The notes below the pieces were generated by a model. It was not told where the DNA came from. It did no database searches and worked only from the letters and a program-made list of their open reading frames with translations. Both the position numbers and the translations under genes were made by a program. Positions 1 through 9,997 of a stretch of DNA of 64,000 nt are shown piece after piece; within the stretch, counting starts at the first letter, position 1, and each line of letters opens with the position of its first letter. This stretch comes from Polaromonas sp. JS666 (GTDB lineage: Bacteria; Pseudomonadota; Gammaproteobacteria; Burkholderiales; Burkholderiaceae_C): positions 62,001 to 126,000 of the forward strand of contig NC_007950.1 in the NCBI RefSeq assembly GCF_000013865.1. The letters are read 5' to 3'.

Positions 1-1578
1 GATGTGCCCATCGTCTCGCGCCGCGTCGAAGGCGACATCCACCGCACCACCTATGCGCAATTGCATGACCGGTCGCGCCAGATGGCCCATGCGCTCGGCG
101 GTCTCGGTGTGCAAGCGTCGCAGCGCGTCGCCACGCTGGCCTGGAATGGCTACCGGCACCTGGAACTGTATTTCGCCGTCTCCGGCAGCGGTTCGGTGCT
201 GCATACGCTCAACCCGCGCCTGCACCCTGACCAGTTGCTCTACATCCTCGACCATGCCGAGGACCAGGTGCTGTTCTTTGACCTGACCTTCCTGCCCCTA
301 GTCGAAGCCGTGGCGGGGCGCTGCAAGACGGTACGTCACTTCGTCGCGATGATCGACAAGAACAAGATGCCAGCGAGCAAGCTGCCCAATCTGCTGTGCT
401 ATGAGGACCTTCTCTCGGCGCAAAAGCCCGATTTTGTGTGGCCCACCTTCGACGAGAACACCGCCTCGTCGCTGTGCTACACCTCGGGCACCACCGGCAA
501 CCCCAAGGGCGTGCTCTACAGCCATCGCTCGACGATGCTGCACACCTATGCTTCGGTCATGCCGGACGCGATCGGCATCTCGTCGCGCGACGGCGTGATG
601 CCGGTGGTGCCGATGTTCCACGTCAATGCCTGGGGCCTGCCCTACAGCTGCACGATGGTCGGCGCCAAGCTGGTGCTGCCGGGGCCGGCGCTGGACGGCA
701 AATCACTGCACGAACTGATTGCTGCCGAGCAGGTGACGTTTGCGGCCGGCGTGCCCACCATCTGGCTCGGCCTGCTCCAGTATGTCTCGCAGAACTCGCT
801 CAGCCTGGCCCCTTTGAAGCGCACCATCATCGGCGGCTCGGCCGTGCCGCCGAGCATGATGCGGGCCTTCGAAGACGAGTTCGGCGTCGAAGTCATCCAT
901 GCCTGGGGCATGACCGAGATATCCCCGCTAGGCACGGTTTGCCGACTGCGCCAAAAGCATCTGGCCGACCCGCTGGACTCGCAGCATGCGCGGCTCGCCA
1001 AGCAAGGCAAGGCGGTGTTCGGCGTGGACATGCGCATCGTCGATCCGCAAGGGGCCGACGTCTCCTGGGACGGCAAGTCGCAAGGCGATCTGATGGTGCG
1101 TGGACCGTGGGTGGTTCAGAGTTACTTCGGCTCCGATGGCGCTGACCCGCTGGTCAGCGATGCGACGGGCGCGCAGTGGTTCCCCACCGGCGACGTGGCC
1201 ACGATCGACGCCGACGGCTACATGCAGATCACGGATCGCAGCAAGGACGTGATCAAGTCCGGCGGCGAGTGGATCGGCTCGATCGACCTTGAAAACGTCG
1301 CCATGGCGCACGCGGCGGTGGCGATGGCAGCGGCCATCGCCGTGCCGCACCCGAAATGGGATGAACGACCCTTGCTGGTGGTGGTGCGCAAGCCCGGCGC
1401 GGAGGTCAGCCGCGAAGCGCTGATTGAACACTACAAAGGCAAGGTCGCCTCCTGGTGGGTGCCCGACGACGTGGTGTTCGTCGATGCCATTCCCATCGGC
1501 GCCACCGGAAAGATGCTCAAGAACCAGTTGCGTGAGCAGTTCAAGGACTACCGGCTGCCGGGGGGCGTTGTTGCATAA
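1..1578 (+). CDS. Medium-chain acyl-CoA synthetase (AlkK-like), 5' end outside window
   Basis: AMP-forming ligase that activates fatty acids to acyl-CoA in the cytoplasm. The frame is open from base 1, so the N-terminus lies outside the window. The adenylate P-loop [11 protein letters not shown] is at about 480-512, the [12 protein letters not shown] core and [16 protein letters not shown] hinge follow at 1189-1275, and the C-terminal lysine motif GATGKMLK is near 1498-1521. The [13 protein letters not shown] form is typical of the medium-chain AlkK branch. The native reading frame runs to about 1563. The last residues and the stop come from the end of an IS5-family element inserted at the very 3' end, so at most a few residues are lost and the enzyme may still work. 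Confidence 0.9.
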   Translation, partial: DVPIVSRRVEGDIHRTTYAQLHDRSRQMAHALGGLGVQASQRVATLAWNGYRHLELYFAVSGSGSVLHTLNPRLHPDQLLYILDHAEDQVLFFDLTFLPLVEAVAGRCKTVRHFVAMIDKNKMPASKLPNLLCYEDLLSAQKPDFVWPTFDENTASSLCYTSGTTGNPKGVLYSHRSTMLHTYASVMPDAIGISSRDGVMPVVPMFHVNAWGLPYSCTMVGAKLVLPGPALDGKSLHELIAAEQVTFAAGVPTIWLGLLQYVSQNSLSLAPLKRTIIGGSAVPPSMMRAFEDEFGVEVIHAWGMTEISPLGTVCRLRQKHLADPLDSQHARLAKQGKAVFGVDMRIVDPQGADVSWDGKSQGDLMVRGPWVVQSYFGSDGADPLVSDATGAQWFPTGDVATIDADGYMQITDRSKDVIKSGGEWIGSIDLENVAMAHAAVAMAAAIAVPHPKWDERPLLVVVRKPGAEVSREALIEHYKGKVASWWVPDDVVFVDAIPIGATGKMLKNQLREQFKDYRLPGGVVA

Positions 1579-2655
1579 ATCCCCGTTCGCCCCCAATGAT
1601 CAGGCTGGCGCGCTGGTAGGCTCTGTGATTTTGCCTCGAACATGCCAAAAAACACGCTCCAGCCCAGCCAGCCCAAAGGCGTCTACCGGGTCAAGAACTG
1701 GCCCGAGTACAACGCGGGCCTGATCGCACGGGGAAATGTGACCCTCTGGATAGACGAGCGGATGTTCTCGCCAGCGCTTCAAACGCCAGGCCAGCGCGGG
1801 CGCCCGCAGGCGTACTGCGACGGGATGATCCAGATGCTGCTGACGCTCAAGTCGGTGTACCGCCTGCCGTTGCGGGCGCTTCAGGGGTTCGCCACCAGCC
1901 TGCAGCGCCTGGCTATGCCGGATTTGGCGGTGCCCAACTACAGCACGCTGAGCCGAAGGGCCAAGGCGTTGCGGGTGACATTGCCGGTGCTGCGCAATGC
2001 GGGCGAGGCGGTGCATCTGCTGGTGGACAGCACCGGTTTGAAACTCTTTGGCGAGGGCGAGTGGAAAGTGCGCCAACACGGCTACTAGCCAAGAGGCGCA
2101 GCTGGCGCAAAGTGCACCTGGCGCTGGACGCGAAAACTGGGCAGGTGTGCGCTGTGTTGATGACGCACCGCGACGTGATTGAGGCCAGTGTCCTGCCCGA
2201 GTTGCTGGCGCAACTGCCGCCAGAGACGAAGGTGGAAATTGTCGGCGGCGGTGGCGCCTACGACACCAAAGTGGCCCGCGCGGCCATTGCCGGGTGCGGC
2301 GCCCTGGCGCTCATTCCTCCCGTCGAAGGCGCCGTTCACTGGCCTGCCAGCCAGGCCGGGGCGTCAGAGCGCAACGCGGCCATTGACCACATAGCCCAAA
2401 GCGGCAAGCAGGACTGGAAGGACAAAAGCGGCTATCACTGCCGCTCTTTGGTGGAGAAGCTGATGTACCGCGTCAAGACCTTGACGGGCGACAGGCTGTG
2501 GGCGCGCGATGTGGATGTGCAGGATGCCGAAGTGCTGTGCGGGTGGGCATCATCAACCGCATGATGGTGCTCGCACGCCCGAACTCCGTCCGGGTTGCCT
2601 AAAAATGGGGGCCAGGGGGATACTTCGCCATCACGGGGATTTATGCAACAACGCC
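1564..2655 (+). mobile_element. IS5-family insertion sequence, decayed
   Basis: The element is bounded by perfect 21-bp inverted repeats at 1564-1584 and 2635-2655; the outer end reads GGCGTTGTTGCATAAATC, a common IS5-group terminus. It is about 1.09 kb with one transposase gene broken by two frameshifts. I see no direct target duplication: the left flank is the 3' end of an acyl-CoA synthetase and the right flank is the inside of a chemotaxis receptor gene on the other strand. A simple insertion would leave one gene on both sides, so this copy probably marks a recombination or deletion junction. Confidence 0.9.
1642..2602 (+). pseudogene. IS5-family transposase, two frameshifts
   Basis: The first frame (1642-2088) opens with MPKNTLQPSQPKG and runs to KVRQHGY, then hits TAG. 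The protein continues one frame over at about 2091 with KRRSWRKVHLALDAKTG, the usual next block of IS5 transposases, so one base is missing near 2086. A second shift near 2535-2542 is needed to reach the conserved end VGIINRMMVLARPNSVRVA, stopping at 2600-2602. The DDE catalytic region spans both frames. The protein is very probably inactive, unless one of the indels is a sequencing error. Confidence 0.85.
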
Positions 2656-2912
2656 CCCTGTGATGCAACCCACTGCCCGTGCTCGATCGACTTGAGCAGT
2701 AGGTCTTTGCCGACCGCCGGGACCGCGTCACCCGAGGTTGCCCTTTGCATCGTGAATGTCATCTGCATGACGGCCGCCAAGTGATCGCGCTCAAGGTGGT
2801 GGAACCGCGCGGCCTTGCCAAGGAATCGCCCCCCCAACATCACCAGCAGTGACACCACGAGCACGGCCAGCATGCCGAATAAAAATTTCTGGCGCAGGGT
2901 AAATTGGGACAT
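2656..2912 (-). pseudogene. Methyl-accepting chemotaxis protein, N-terminal stub
   Basis: From ATG at 2912 the minus strand encodes MSQFTLRQKFLFGMLAV, a short cytoplasmic start followed by a hydrophobic segment (about residues 8-30) and the start of a periplasmic ligand-binding domain. This is the usual N-terminus of a methyl-accepting chemotaxis receptor. About 85 native residues remain before the gene runs into the IS5-family end at 2655. HAMP and signalling domains are missing, so it is non-functional. The family call rests on layout and N-terminal style. Confidence 0.6.
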
Positions 2913-3005
2913 GGATAAGCTCTCTTTCAAAAAAGTAAATAAATGCGCTTAGATGCCTTTGGTCTATATCGACTCACCAGGGCCTTTACTTGGGACCATC
3001 CAGGC

Positions 3006-4160
3006 TCACAGCCAGGCCCGGGCACGCGCTTCGCGCAAAGCACCCGTGCGATTTTTCACGCCCAGCTTCGCGTAGATGTTGTGAAGATGCCATTTCACCG
3101 TGCCCTCGGTCAGCACAAGTCGACCTGCCACTTCGCCATTGGACAGGCCGTCGGCCAGCAGGCCAAGAATCTGCAGTTCGCGCTCGGTTGGCCGCTCCTG
3201 TTCCGCGGGCGCTGCATCCTGGCGTGCGGATGCAGCGCCTGCGGCAAGCAGCAGCGTGCGCGCGTATGAAAACGCCGGTGTGGGACTCTGCGGCTTGTCG
3301 ACGACGCGGCGCAAAAGGCCCTCCAACTCGACACCCTCGTCAAGGTACAGGCGCACGTAGCCGTTCGATGCCGCGATGCGAAGGCTTTCCATCAGCGCGT
3401 CGTGCCCACCTTCGGTATCTCCGGTTCGCGCCAACGCCAACGAGCGCAGCATCAGCAGTTCGGCCAGCTTGTGCTGCTGGTGGCTGCGCCGCGCCCTGGC
3501 GATGCCGGAATCGGCCCATTGCAGGGCAAGGTCGGGCCGACCCTGCGCGAGATCGAGGCGTGCACAGAGGCGCTCGGCCTTGTCTCTGTGCAGGTTGGTC
3601 TGCGGTCCTTGCGGCAGCAGCCCATGGTCGCTCGCCATTCGCTGAGCCGCCTTGACGTCGCCGGCGCGCAGCAGCAACAACGCACGTTCGGCCACCATCG
3701 TCAGTTGCAGGCGGGCAAAGCCACGCGCCAGTCCCACGCGCTCGCCCTCCGCCGCCACGTCAAGCGCCGCAGATAGATCGCCACGTGCCGCCTGCAGACG
3801 TGACGCGGCCACATAGCCCGCAATCATCGCATCGATGATGCCCTGGTGCGGCAGCAGCGGCAACGCCGCTTCCACTTCCACCATCGCATCGGTGCACTGG
3901 TTGCGTTCGTACAGCAGCAAGGCGCGAATCGCACGCAGCATGGCCGCCAGGCCGGCGGCCCCAGGCGTGAAAGCGGGCGCTTCGGCCAGCGCCGAAGCGC
4001 TGTCCGCCAATGCATCACGATGCCGCCCCGCCTTGAGCAGCGAGGCCGCCGAAATCACCCGTACCCACATAAGACCGTAGGGCGAAGAGGCGTCCTCGAA
4101 CTTCACTTGCGCCTCGCGCAAGGACTGGGCAGCCTCGGCGAAGCGTCCATTGCATTTGTG
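3006..4160 (-). pseudogene. LuxR-family (MalT-like) regulator, N-terminus lost to IS6 element
   Basis: About 384 native residues remain. Most of the protein is helical TPR-like repeats rich in Ala and Leu. The last 65 residues are a LuxR helix-turn-helix (TERELQILGLLADGLSNGEV, then EGTVKWHLHNIYAKLGVKNR). This is the C-terminal half of a large ATP-dependent LuxR (LAL/MalT) activator. The NTPase half is missing because the gene is cut at 4160 by an IS6-family element. The open frame continues into the IS to an ATG at 4250, so a hybrid protein could be made, but it would lack the sensor ATPase. Confidence 0.85.
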
Positions 4161-4970
4161 GGTTCTGTCGCAATAAGCGTAAACGACAATCCAGCTCATG
4201 CTTGATTTCCGCAAGAGTTCGATTATTGGTGCCTTGCTCAAGGTGCTCATTCGGTTCCACTATCCGCTGGAAGTGATGCTCACCTGCGTGCGCTGGTATG
4301 TAGCCTACCCGCTGAGCCTTCGCCACATTGAAGAGATGATGCAGGAGCGCGGTGTTGTCGTTGACCACGCCACCGTGCATCGCTGGGCGATCAAGATGGT
4401 GCCGGTGCTGGCTGCCGTATTTCGTCGGCGCAAGCACCCCGTTGGGAAGAGCTGGCGGATGGATGAGACCTATATCAAGGTGGCTGGTGAATGGAAATAT
4501 CTGTATCGGGCCGTTGATCGCCAGGGCGATACGGTGGACTTCCTATTGACTGCCAAGCGAGATATGGCGGCTGCCCGGCGCTTCCTGGAGCGGGCGATCA
4601 ACCTGCACGACGTGCCAGAGAAGATCACCATCGACAAGAGCGGCGCGAACACTGCGGCCATTGAAAGCGTGAAAGCAGACGCCTGCGTTGATATTTTGAT
4701 GCGCCAATGCAAATACCTCAACAACATTGTCGAGCAGGACCATCGGGCCGTCAAAAGGGTCACCCGACCGATGCTGGGGTTCAAATCGTTTTGGAGTGCG
4801 CGGATCATCATTGCCGGCATCGAGACCATGCACATGATCCGCAAGGGGCAGATGGACTGCCCCGCCGGTCAACCCATGTCCGCAGCCCAGCAGTTCTACA
4901 GCCTCGCTGTTTGATCACCAGGTCAGCGACGCAACTCTTCTCGGCCAGACTCCACTATTGCGACAGAACC
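4161..4970 (+). mobile_element. IS6-family insertion sequence, copy 1
   Basis: An 810-bp element bounded by inverted repeats beginning GGTTCTGTCGCAAT (4161-4174 and 4957-4970). It carries one transposase gene. The left flank (CATTTGTG) and right flank (CGCAATAC) differ, so this is not a simple insertion. The right flank is the reverse complement of the eight bases to the right of copy 2 (11839-11846), which is the signature of an intramolecular replicative inversion. It differs from copy 2 by one base in the coding region (G at 4846). Confidence 0.95.
4198..4914 (+). CDS. IS6-family transposase (copy 1)
   Basis: A 238-residue DDE transposase of the usual IS6-family length. An N-terminal helix-turn-helix region (SLRHIEEMMQERGVVVDHATVHRW, residues 40-63) precedes the catalytic core with Asp89 in RMDETY, Asp146 in TIDKSG and Glu179 in VEQDHR. 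The frame is intact. Copy 1 reads Gly in IRKGQMD where copy 2 reads Trp, near the C-terminus; most IS6-family members would be expected to have Trp here, so copy 1 may be weakened, but this is inference. Confidence 0.95.
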   Translation: MLDFRKSSIIGALLKVLIRFHYPLEVMLTCVRWYVAYPLSLRHIEEMMQERGVVVDHATVHRWAIKMVPVLAAVFRRRKHPVGKSWRMDETYIKVAGEWKYLYRAVDRQGDTVDFLLTAKRDMAAARRFLERAINLHDVPEKITIDKSGANTAAIESVKADACVDILMRQCKYLNNIVEQDHRAVKRVTRPMLGFKSFWSARIIIAGIETMHMIRKGQMDCPAGQPMSAAQQFYSLAV

Positions 4971-5063
4971 CGCAATACTGCGAGCATTACCGCCGGTTTG
5001 CTAAAACGCTCAAGCGCTCCATGCGGCAAACCCTCCGCGCGGGTGACTGCCTCGATTTTGCGT
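4971..5063 (+). pseudogene. IS21-family istA fragment (middle piece)
   Basis: Read from the target duplication CGCAATAC, the plus strand encodes SQY-CEHYRRFAKTLKRSM and then RQTLRAGDCLDFA before a TGA. This continues in frame from the IstA N-terminal piece that ends on the minus strand at 11839. The two pieces were joined before the intervening segment was inverted. Homology stops near 5063, so the ancestral istA was already truncated next to the usher gene. Confidence 0.8.
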
Positions 5064-5147
5064 GACGTGTATTCAGCGGTTCCGGCTTACATCCCCAATG
5101 AAGACTCGAGCACCAATGTGGCGCAAAAAGTGGGCGAGTCCATCCCA

Positions 5148-7838
5148 TCAATAGAGAGGTTCCAGTGAAAAATCCTGCCCGTTGACAAAGGTTCCTTTTG
5201 GCGACATTGTCACCTTTCGAGACCCGGAATACCGGAGCTTGAGTTCTTTGAGCTGCTCTTCACCAACTCGCAGGCTGTATTCCCCAGGCAGGACTTCAAC
5301 CACGACAAAGAATCCGTCCGAGCCGCTGCGTGTTTCTGCGACAACCTTTCCAGTTTTGTCGACAAGCTCCACCAGCACATTGCCCACACCACGTTTGCGG
5401 CCGCTGTTGACCAGGTAAACAGTCCCGTCAATTTCCCCGGTTTGTACCAGCGCAAAGTCTATCTGGGTGACATTGCCGGGGCGTGGAATCACCCGCATGC
5501 CTTTTAACAGCGGCACCAGCTGAGGATCCTCGATGGTAGCCGGATTGATGGCGATATCGGAGTTGCGGTTGCTGAGAAGGTGCCCGACATACGCAATGCC
5601 TGCATCATCCGTCCGCACAGAATAGTTCGAAGAGTTGACCAAGAAACCGACATTTTTAACCGGCTGCTCCCCAGGGTCCATGATCCCGTTTCCGTTGCTA
5701 TCAATAAACACTCGCGCAGAAACCGCGCCCGACTCCGCCATCGGCACCGCATCAAAAATCCATCGTGAGCGGCGCGGATCGCGCGCAATCCCTGTAAAAA
5801 CCTGAACACCAATGTTGAACTCACGCCGAGAAGAATATCCAGCAGTTAAAGCAACGGCATAGCTCCCCAGGCTCTTGGTCAGGCTCGTCGTCAAACGCAA
5901 AACGGAATCCTGCACGGTGTAGGTTGCGCCCACATTCAGCAGATAGCCCGGGCCCAGTGACCGGTCGGCTAGAAGAGCGAGCGCGGACAACTTCGCCTCG
6001 GGACGAAGCAGATAATTGACCTGGCCGCCCAGCCGAAACATACCCACGTTGCCGCTGATCTGAAAGGTGCCGTCAACGGCACGGGCGCCCTCGCTACTCG
6101 ACAGGTGCAGCGAGTTGCTGAGCGTGGCCAGTGCCACCGACGTGGAGAGCAGCGCCCTCGCGTCCAACACCTTGACACCGGATTGCAAGCGGTCATGCTG
6201 CAACTCCAGGGTAAAAGGAAAGTCACCCAGCGATTTACTCAGAAGCAAGCCATCGAAACGAAGCCGGTCGCGCGATCGCACCGGATCGGCCGACACCGGA
6301 AACAAAGCGCTTGTAAAGTCACGAAGCTGTAAATGATTCCAGCCCACCGCAACACCTGCAAACCGGCTGCGCGCGCTGAACTCGTAAAGCGACCCACCGG
6401 TCGACTGACGCGTTAAATTTCCGACAAAGACGGCGTTTGCGGCGAAACCGTGCAAGCCCATACTGGTGTAGTTGGTACGTTTGCCATCCGGCGCGTCCAG
6501 ATTCATGGCACCCAGGGTGCCGGTCACAAATTTACTGAGCCCCCATTCGGCCACTGCGGCGGTGCGCTGCAATCCCACTGCGTCACGATTGGACGCCAGG
6601 TTGTAGTAAAAGCTCCCCGGCACATTCAACGACTCATCCAGAAGAAAACTTTTTCGCTCTACCCTGAGCTGACCTTGTGGCCCATGAAAAACGAGCCGGA
6701 ATTCATTCGGACCGTAGACCAGGTTGAGGTCATTAAAAGCATATTTGCCGTCGCCCCGGGACTGCTGGTACGCGAGCAATACATTGTTCAGATTCAGCTC
6801 GACGTCCCAGCCGGGCGGCAAATCCCCCTGCAGCGTATGGCTGTCAAATCGCGTGGGGCGGTCCAGCGGCATGTTGCTGACAGAAAACCCGTTGCCTACG
6901 GCACTGCTCAGGGAAATATTCGACACGCCGGGCACGCTGACATTGCCGAGCGCAAAAGACCGCGCCTTGAGTGGGCCGAGTAACTCACCTTGCGGGTCGC
7001 TTCGACCCACCGTGAAACGGTTCTGTTGAGTATCCTGATTACTGCCGGAGGAAAACACCGAAGCCTGCAACCCAGCGAGGTCGCCGCGAATGTAGGTTGT
7101 ATAGGACGCGCTGTTCGACTTGTTGCCGTTGCCCCGTTGCCCCCCGAAAGACAGTGTCTGATCGACGAAGGGCACGTCGACCAGCTTGTAAGGATTGTCT
7201 TTCAGCGGATAGTTCAGTTCGACCGGCTTGGGCGCGGCCGCCAGGCCGGCGATTTTGGCTTCACGCGCAAGTCGGTCCTGCAGGGGGAGCCGCTCCCGCG
7301 GTTTCAGCTTCACTGACAGGCTGTTGAGGTTGATTTCAAAATCCACCAACAACCAATCGGCCAACAGCTTGCTTTCCACATAAATATCGTCGTTTTGCAC
7401 CAGGACATTGGCAGGATCGAACGTGGAGGATTTGTCGGTCAGCGTGACGCTCTGATTGCGGACGTTGAGCGAGAAAGTTCTATTTTCCCCTCGAATGAAA
7501 CCCCGCCCCGTGCCCTCGGCCGGATACGCGCGAATGCCTATGGCCATCAGACTCGACATTTCGCCCAGCGGCAGAAATATCTTCTGACCAAATTGAAATG
7601 CACTTAAAGAATCGGAAAGGACATGCTCATCGATTCGAATTTCGAAGAGCGCTGTGTTGCTGTCCAGTGACTGGGGCTTGGACGAGATCGGTTGAGACCG
7701 TGCCGCATCCGTAAAAGCAAGCGACAGGAAAAATACCAGGCCAAGGAGCAGCCATTGACAACGGCTCCCCAGGCCAGGCGCACGCCGAGCAGTGAAATCC
7801 CCACCCACTTTAAAGAAGGGCTGTCCGCCGTTTGTCAC
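5148..7838 (-). CDS. Fimbrial outer-membrane usher protein
   Basis: An 896-residue usher that would form the outer-membrane pore for pilin secretion and assembly. A signal peptide is visible (hydrophobic WLLLGLVFFLSLAFTDAARS, residues 29-48). Then come an N-terminal periplasmic domain, a long beta-rich barrel region with many alternating polar/aromatic strands, and C-terminal Ig-like domains including a surface-repeat-like segment VFIDSNGNGIMDPGEQPVKN. The start is GTG at 7838, overlapping no other gene and 27 bases after the chaperone stop; no in-frame ATG lies near. It is the last gene of a chaperone-usher operon (pilin-like, pilin-like, DUF4402, chaperone, usher). The 3' end abuts istA debris about 80 bases away. 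Confidence 0.88.
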   Translation of the reverse strand: MTNGGQPFFKVGGDFTARRAPGLGSRCQWLLLGLVFFLSLAFTDAARSQPISSKPQSLDSNTALFEIRIDEHVLSDSLSAFQFGQKIFLPLGEMSSLMAIGIRAYPAEGTGRGFIRGENRTFSLNVRNQSVTLTDKSSTFDPANVLVQNDDIYVESKLLADWLLVDFEINLNSLSVKLKPRERLPLQDRLAREAKIAGLAAAPKPVELNYPLKDNPYKLVDVPFVDQTLSFGGQRGNGNKSNSASYTTYIRGDLAGLQASVFSSGSNQDTQQNRFTVGRSDPQGELLGPLKARSFALGNVSVPGVSNISLSSAVGNGFSVSNMPLDRPTRFDSHTLQGDLPPGWDVELNLNNVLLAYQQSRGDGKYAFNDLNLVYGPNEFRLVFHGPQGQLRVERKSFLLDESLNVPGSFYYNLASNRDAVGLQRTAAVAEWGLSKFVTGTLGAMNLDAPDGKRTNYTSMGLHGFAANAVFVGNLTRQSTGGSLYEFSARSRFAGVAVGWNHLQLRDFTSALFPVSADPVRSRDRLRFDGLLLSKSLGDFPFTLELQHDRLQSGVKVLDARALLSTSVALATLSNSLHLSSSEGARAVDGTFQISGNVGMFRLGGQVNYLLRPEAKLSALALLADRSLGPGYLLNVGATYTVQDSVLRLTTSLTKSLGSYAVALTAGYSSRREFNIGVQVFTGIARDPRRSRWIFDAVPMAESGAVSARVFIDSNGNGIMDPGEQPVKNVGFLVNSSNYSVRTDDAGIAYVGHLLSNRNSDIAINPATIEDPQLVPLLKGMRVIPRPGNVTQIDFALVQTGEIDGTVYLVNSGRKRGVGNVLVELVDKTGKVVAETRSGSDGFFVVVEVLPGEYSLRVGEEQLKELKLRYSGSRKVTMSPKGTFVNGQDFSLEPLY

Positions 7839-7865
7839 CCTGGATGTAGCGAGCAGGAAAAACCA

Positions 7866-8729
7866 TCAAGGAATCTGGACCGCATTTTCTGCGAGTAATT
7901 TGCCGCCGTCAGCCGTGCGCTCCTTGTAGGTCACGCTGAGCGTGCCTCCGGCCAGCACGGTTCCTGCCGGTGTCTGAAGCGTGAGTCTTACCCGCCGAAG
8001 TGCATTCGGAACATAAACTGCGACGCCACCCGCCTGTGCCACAACCTGTTCGCTCCCCGAAGAGCTCTTGAACGTGGCCGTGAGGTCACCATAGACCGAA
8101 CGGTTGCCCATTCGATGCATCTGCAAGGCAATCACAGGCGGTTGACCGGCAGCCTTAGGCTTTTCCAGCGCAATATCGGAGAGAGTCACCACTGCTTCGG
8201 TGTCTCCATGGCGAACGATGACCGGAATAGAAACGCCAATCAATGCGGCAATGGTGACGCCCACTTCGTTAGCGCCCGGCTTCATCTGGCCTTCAATGGA
8301 GTTCGTCAAGGCCGGATCGGCCACCTTTTCAAAACTGAGGTGGGACCGGTATTCACCCGGTGCCAGGTCAGCAGGCTTGCGCACGGCAATCCGCACCAAC
8401 TGCTGCGTTCCCGGCTGCAACACGATCTGCCGCGGTGAAAAAACCAGCATGGGGCCGGCAAACTGATCGCCAGGTCCAGGTTCTGTGATAGCTTGAAACT
8501 CGCCAGATTCGGTCATCCGGCGATTGACGATGTTGAGACGGTAGGTGGCCGGGGCGGTGCCGTCATTAATGACATCAATCTGTGCCGACCGCTGGTTTTT
8601 CTCAAACACGATTCGAGTCGGATTGATCATCAGATCGGCAAAGGCAGGCACCGGCGCAACGCTCACAACAAGCAGAAGCAACAGAGCAATCAATAAAGAT
8701 TTGGTCGTCTTGAAGCGCAATATTCTCAT
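7866..8729 (-). CDS. Periplasmic pilus chaperone (PapD-like)
   Basis: A 287-residue protein with a signal peptide (LLIALLLLLVVSVAPVPAFA, about residues 12-31) and two Ig-like domains. The N-terminal domain has the PapD-type pattern LMINPTRIVFEKNQRSAQIDV and the later YRSHLSF edge strand. It should bind pilin subunits in the periplasm and hand them to the usher. An AAGG ribosome site lies before ATG at 8729. It sits between a DUF4402 gene and the usher on the same strand. The protein is about 40 residues longer than classical PapD, which fits the alternative chaperones that accompany DUF4402-type subunits. Confidence 0.85.
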   Translation of the reverse strand: MRILRFKTTKSLLIALLLLLVVSVAPVPAFADLMINPTRIVFEKNQRSAQIDVINDGTAPATYRLNIVNRRMTESGEFQAITEPGPGDQFAGPMLVFSPRQIVLQPGTQQLVRIAVRKPADLAPGEYRSHLSFEKVADPALTNSIEGQMKPGANEVGVTIAALIGVSIPVIVRHGDTEAVVTLSDIALEKPKAAGQPPVIALQMHRMGNRSVYGDLTATFKSSSGSEQVVAQAGGVAVYVPNALRRVRLTLQTPAGTVLAGGTLSVTYKERTADGGKLLAENAVQIP

Positions 8730-8811
8730 GACAGCCTTGCTGTAAACACGGGCACATCCCTTCTTTCAGCGTAGCTTGAAAGCATATTGAAAAAGTATGT
8801 CAATTATTGAC

Positions 8812-9360
8812 CTAAGGGCTCGTTGTGATGGTGAAGGCTGCACCGGTGTAGGTGCCCGCGGTTGAGCCACTGTTGGGGATGGTCAACGTCGCACCCACCG
8901 ACAAGGTATTGGGGGTGCCGTTTGAAGGATTTTGCAGTGTCGTAAAGCTACCCACAGTCATCGTCACACCGCCCGCCGCCATGGTTGCGGACGTCGGCGT
9001 GAAGACTGCGGTATAGGAGACGCCGCTACCCGGTGCGGTAACCGAATAAGTTGCGGCACTGCCCGGGTTGCTGGTTGTCAGCACCACCCCGCCTGAAGCG
9101 GTTCGTGCCCCAAGCGGACTGATCGTGATGGTGCAATTGGCACAACTCGGCAGCACCGAGAAAGAGCCGAAGTTGATAACAGTGTTTACAGAGATAATCG
9201 TTGTCTTGGGGGCCGCAAAGCCGGCGCCAGGAAGAAAGGCGACCGAAGAGATCACGAAAGCACTAACCAGCAGGTTATTCAATCGGCGCAGAAAATCTAT
9301 GATTTTTTTCGAGGACAATGGTCGTCCCACCGTCAATATACCGACCACGGGCGCCTGCAT
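8812..9360 (-). CDS. DUF4402-type secreted pilus subunit
   Basis: A 182-residue secreted protein. A signal-like hydrophobic stretch (LLVSAFVISSVAFLPGAGFA, about residues 30-49) precedes a Gly/Thr/Ser-rich domain with NFGSFSVLPSCANCTITISP and GTYTGAAFTITTSP near the end, the layout of DUF4402 proteins encoded with chaperone-usher genes. The ATG at 9358-9360 shares bases with the TGA of the upstream subunit (TGATG), so translation is probably coupled. The CxxC pair (SCANCT) is absent from the other two subunits and may form an internal disulfide. Confidence 0.75.
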   Translation of the reverse strand: MQAPVVGILTVGRPLSSKKIIDFLRRLNNLLVSAFVISSVAFLPGAGFAAPKTTIISVNTVINFGSFSVLPSCANCTITISPLGARTASGGVVLTTSNPGSAATYSVTAPGSGVSYTAVFTPTSATMAAGGVTMTVGSFTTLQNPSNGTPNTLSVGATLTIPNSGSTAGTYTGAAFTITTSP

Positions 9361-9980
9361 CAATTGTAGTTAACCTGCACGCTCAACTCACCCGACAAGA
9401 GTTTGGTCAAAGCCTGGCTGACTTCGACGGCGAGCCGTCCACCACTCAATAGTGATTGCGCCGGCACAATCAATGACGCAGCTGAATCATTCGCGGAAAA
9501 TCCCTGAGCTCCTGAGGAAGATAAACCCGGCTGGCGGGACGCTACTACCAAAGAGTTCTGGGCGATGAGACTATCTCTCGAGGTAGGAAACTGAATCATG
9601 TAGCCTGACGTAGCATCAGCTCCCGCCACGCTAAACCTCGCCACCCCTGCCGCATCGACATCAACCAACGTGATCCCGAAGCTTGCGCCTACTGATCCCT
9701 CTCCAGTGGACCCCACGCCACCCGGTGCAGCACGAGCACGAGTCGGCTGGTCAATGGTAAAGCCAAGTCTGATAGGCATAGCCTGCACGCTGGCCTGCGG
9801 AGTTTGCAAGCGGATTACAATTGGCAGCGAAATCATTTCACCAATAACAGTAGCACTCACCGCGCCAGTAGCCGAAGCCGCATTCGCTCCAAAACTCAGC
9901 ACTGCCGGGGCAATCGCCAAAGCCAATGCCAGCGCATTGGCGCGGGATGACCGACTGCGAAGGAAAAACAGGCGCGGCAT
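9360..9980 (-). CDS. Secreted pilin-like subunit of the fimbrial operon
   Basis: A 206-residue protein with a signal peptide (ALALALAIAPAVLSFGANA, about residues 16-34) and a beta-strand-rich body ending ELSVQVNYN. The NYN end matches the VEYN end of the neighbouring subunit, as expected for subunits sharing a C-terminal assembly strand. The start ATG at 9980 is preceded by GGGAGGGG two bases away; a TTG at 9992 lies inside that ribosome site and is unlikely. It is the second gene of the operon, 17 bases after the first pilin-like gene. I cannot assign tip, adaptor or major subunit roles. Confidence 0.7.
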   Translation of the reverse strand: MPRLFFLRSRSSRANALALALAIAPAVLSFGANAASATGAVSATVIGEMISLPIVIRLQTPQASVQAMPIRLGFTIDQPTRARAAPGGVGSTGEGSVGASFGITLVDVDAAGVARFSVAGADATSGYMIQFPTSRDSLIAQNSLVVASRQPGLSSSGAQGFSANDSAASLIVPAQSLLSGGRLAVEVSQALTKLLSGELSVQVNYN

Positions 9981-9997
9981 AGCCCCTCCCAAAAGGA

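Noticed and set aside
1555..1563. G-rich bases beside the IS5 left end as a target duplication
   Set aside because: The left flank is a G-run and the right flank a C-run on the same strand, so it is not a direct repeat.
4153..4978. IS6 copy 1 as a simple insertion in the LuxR gene
   Set aside because: The eight bases on its two sides differ (CATTTGTG and CGCAATAC), and the LuxR gene does not continue on the right.
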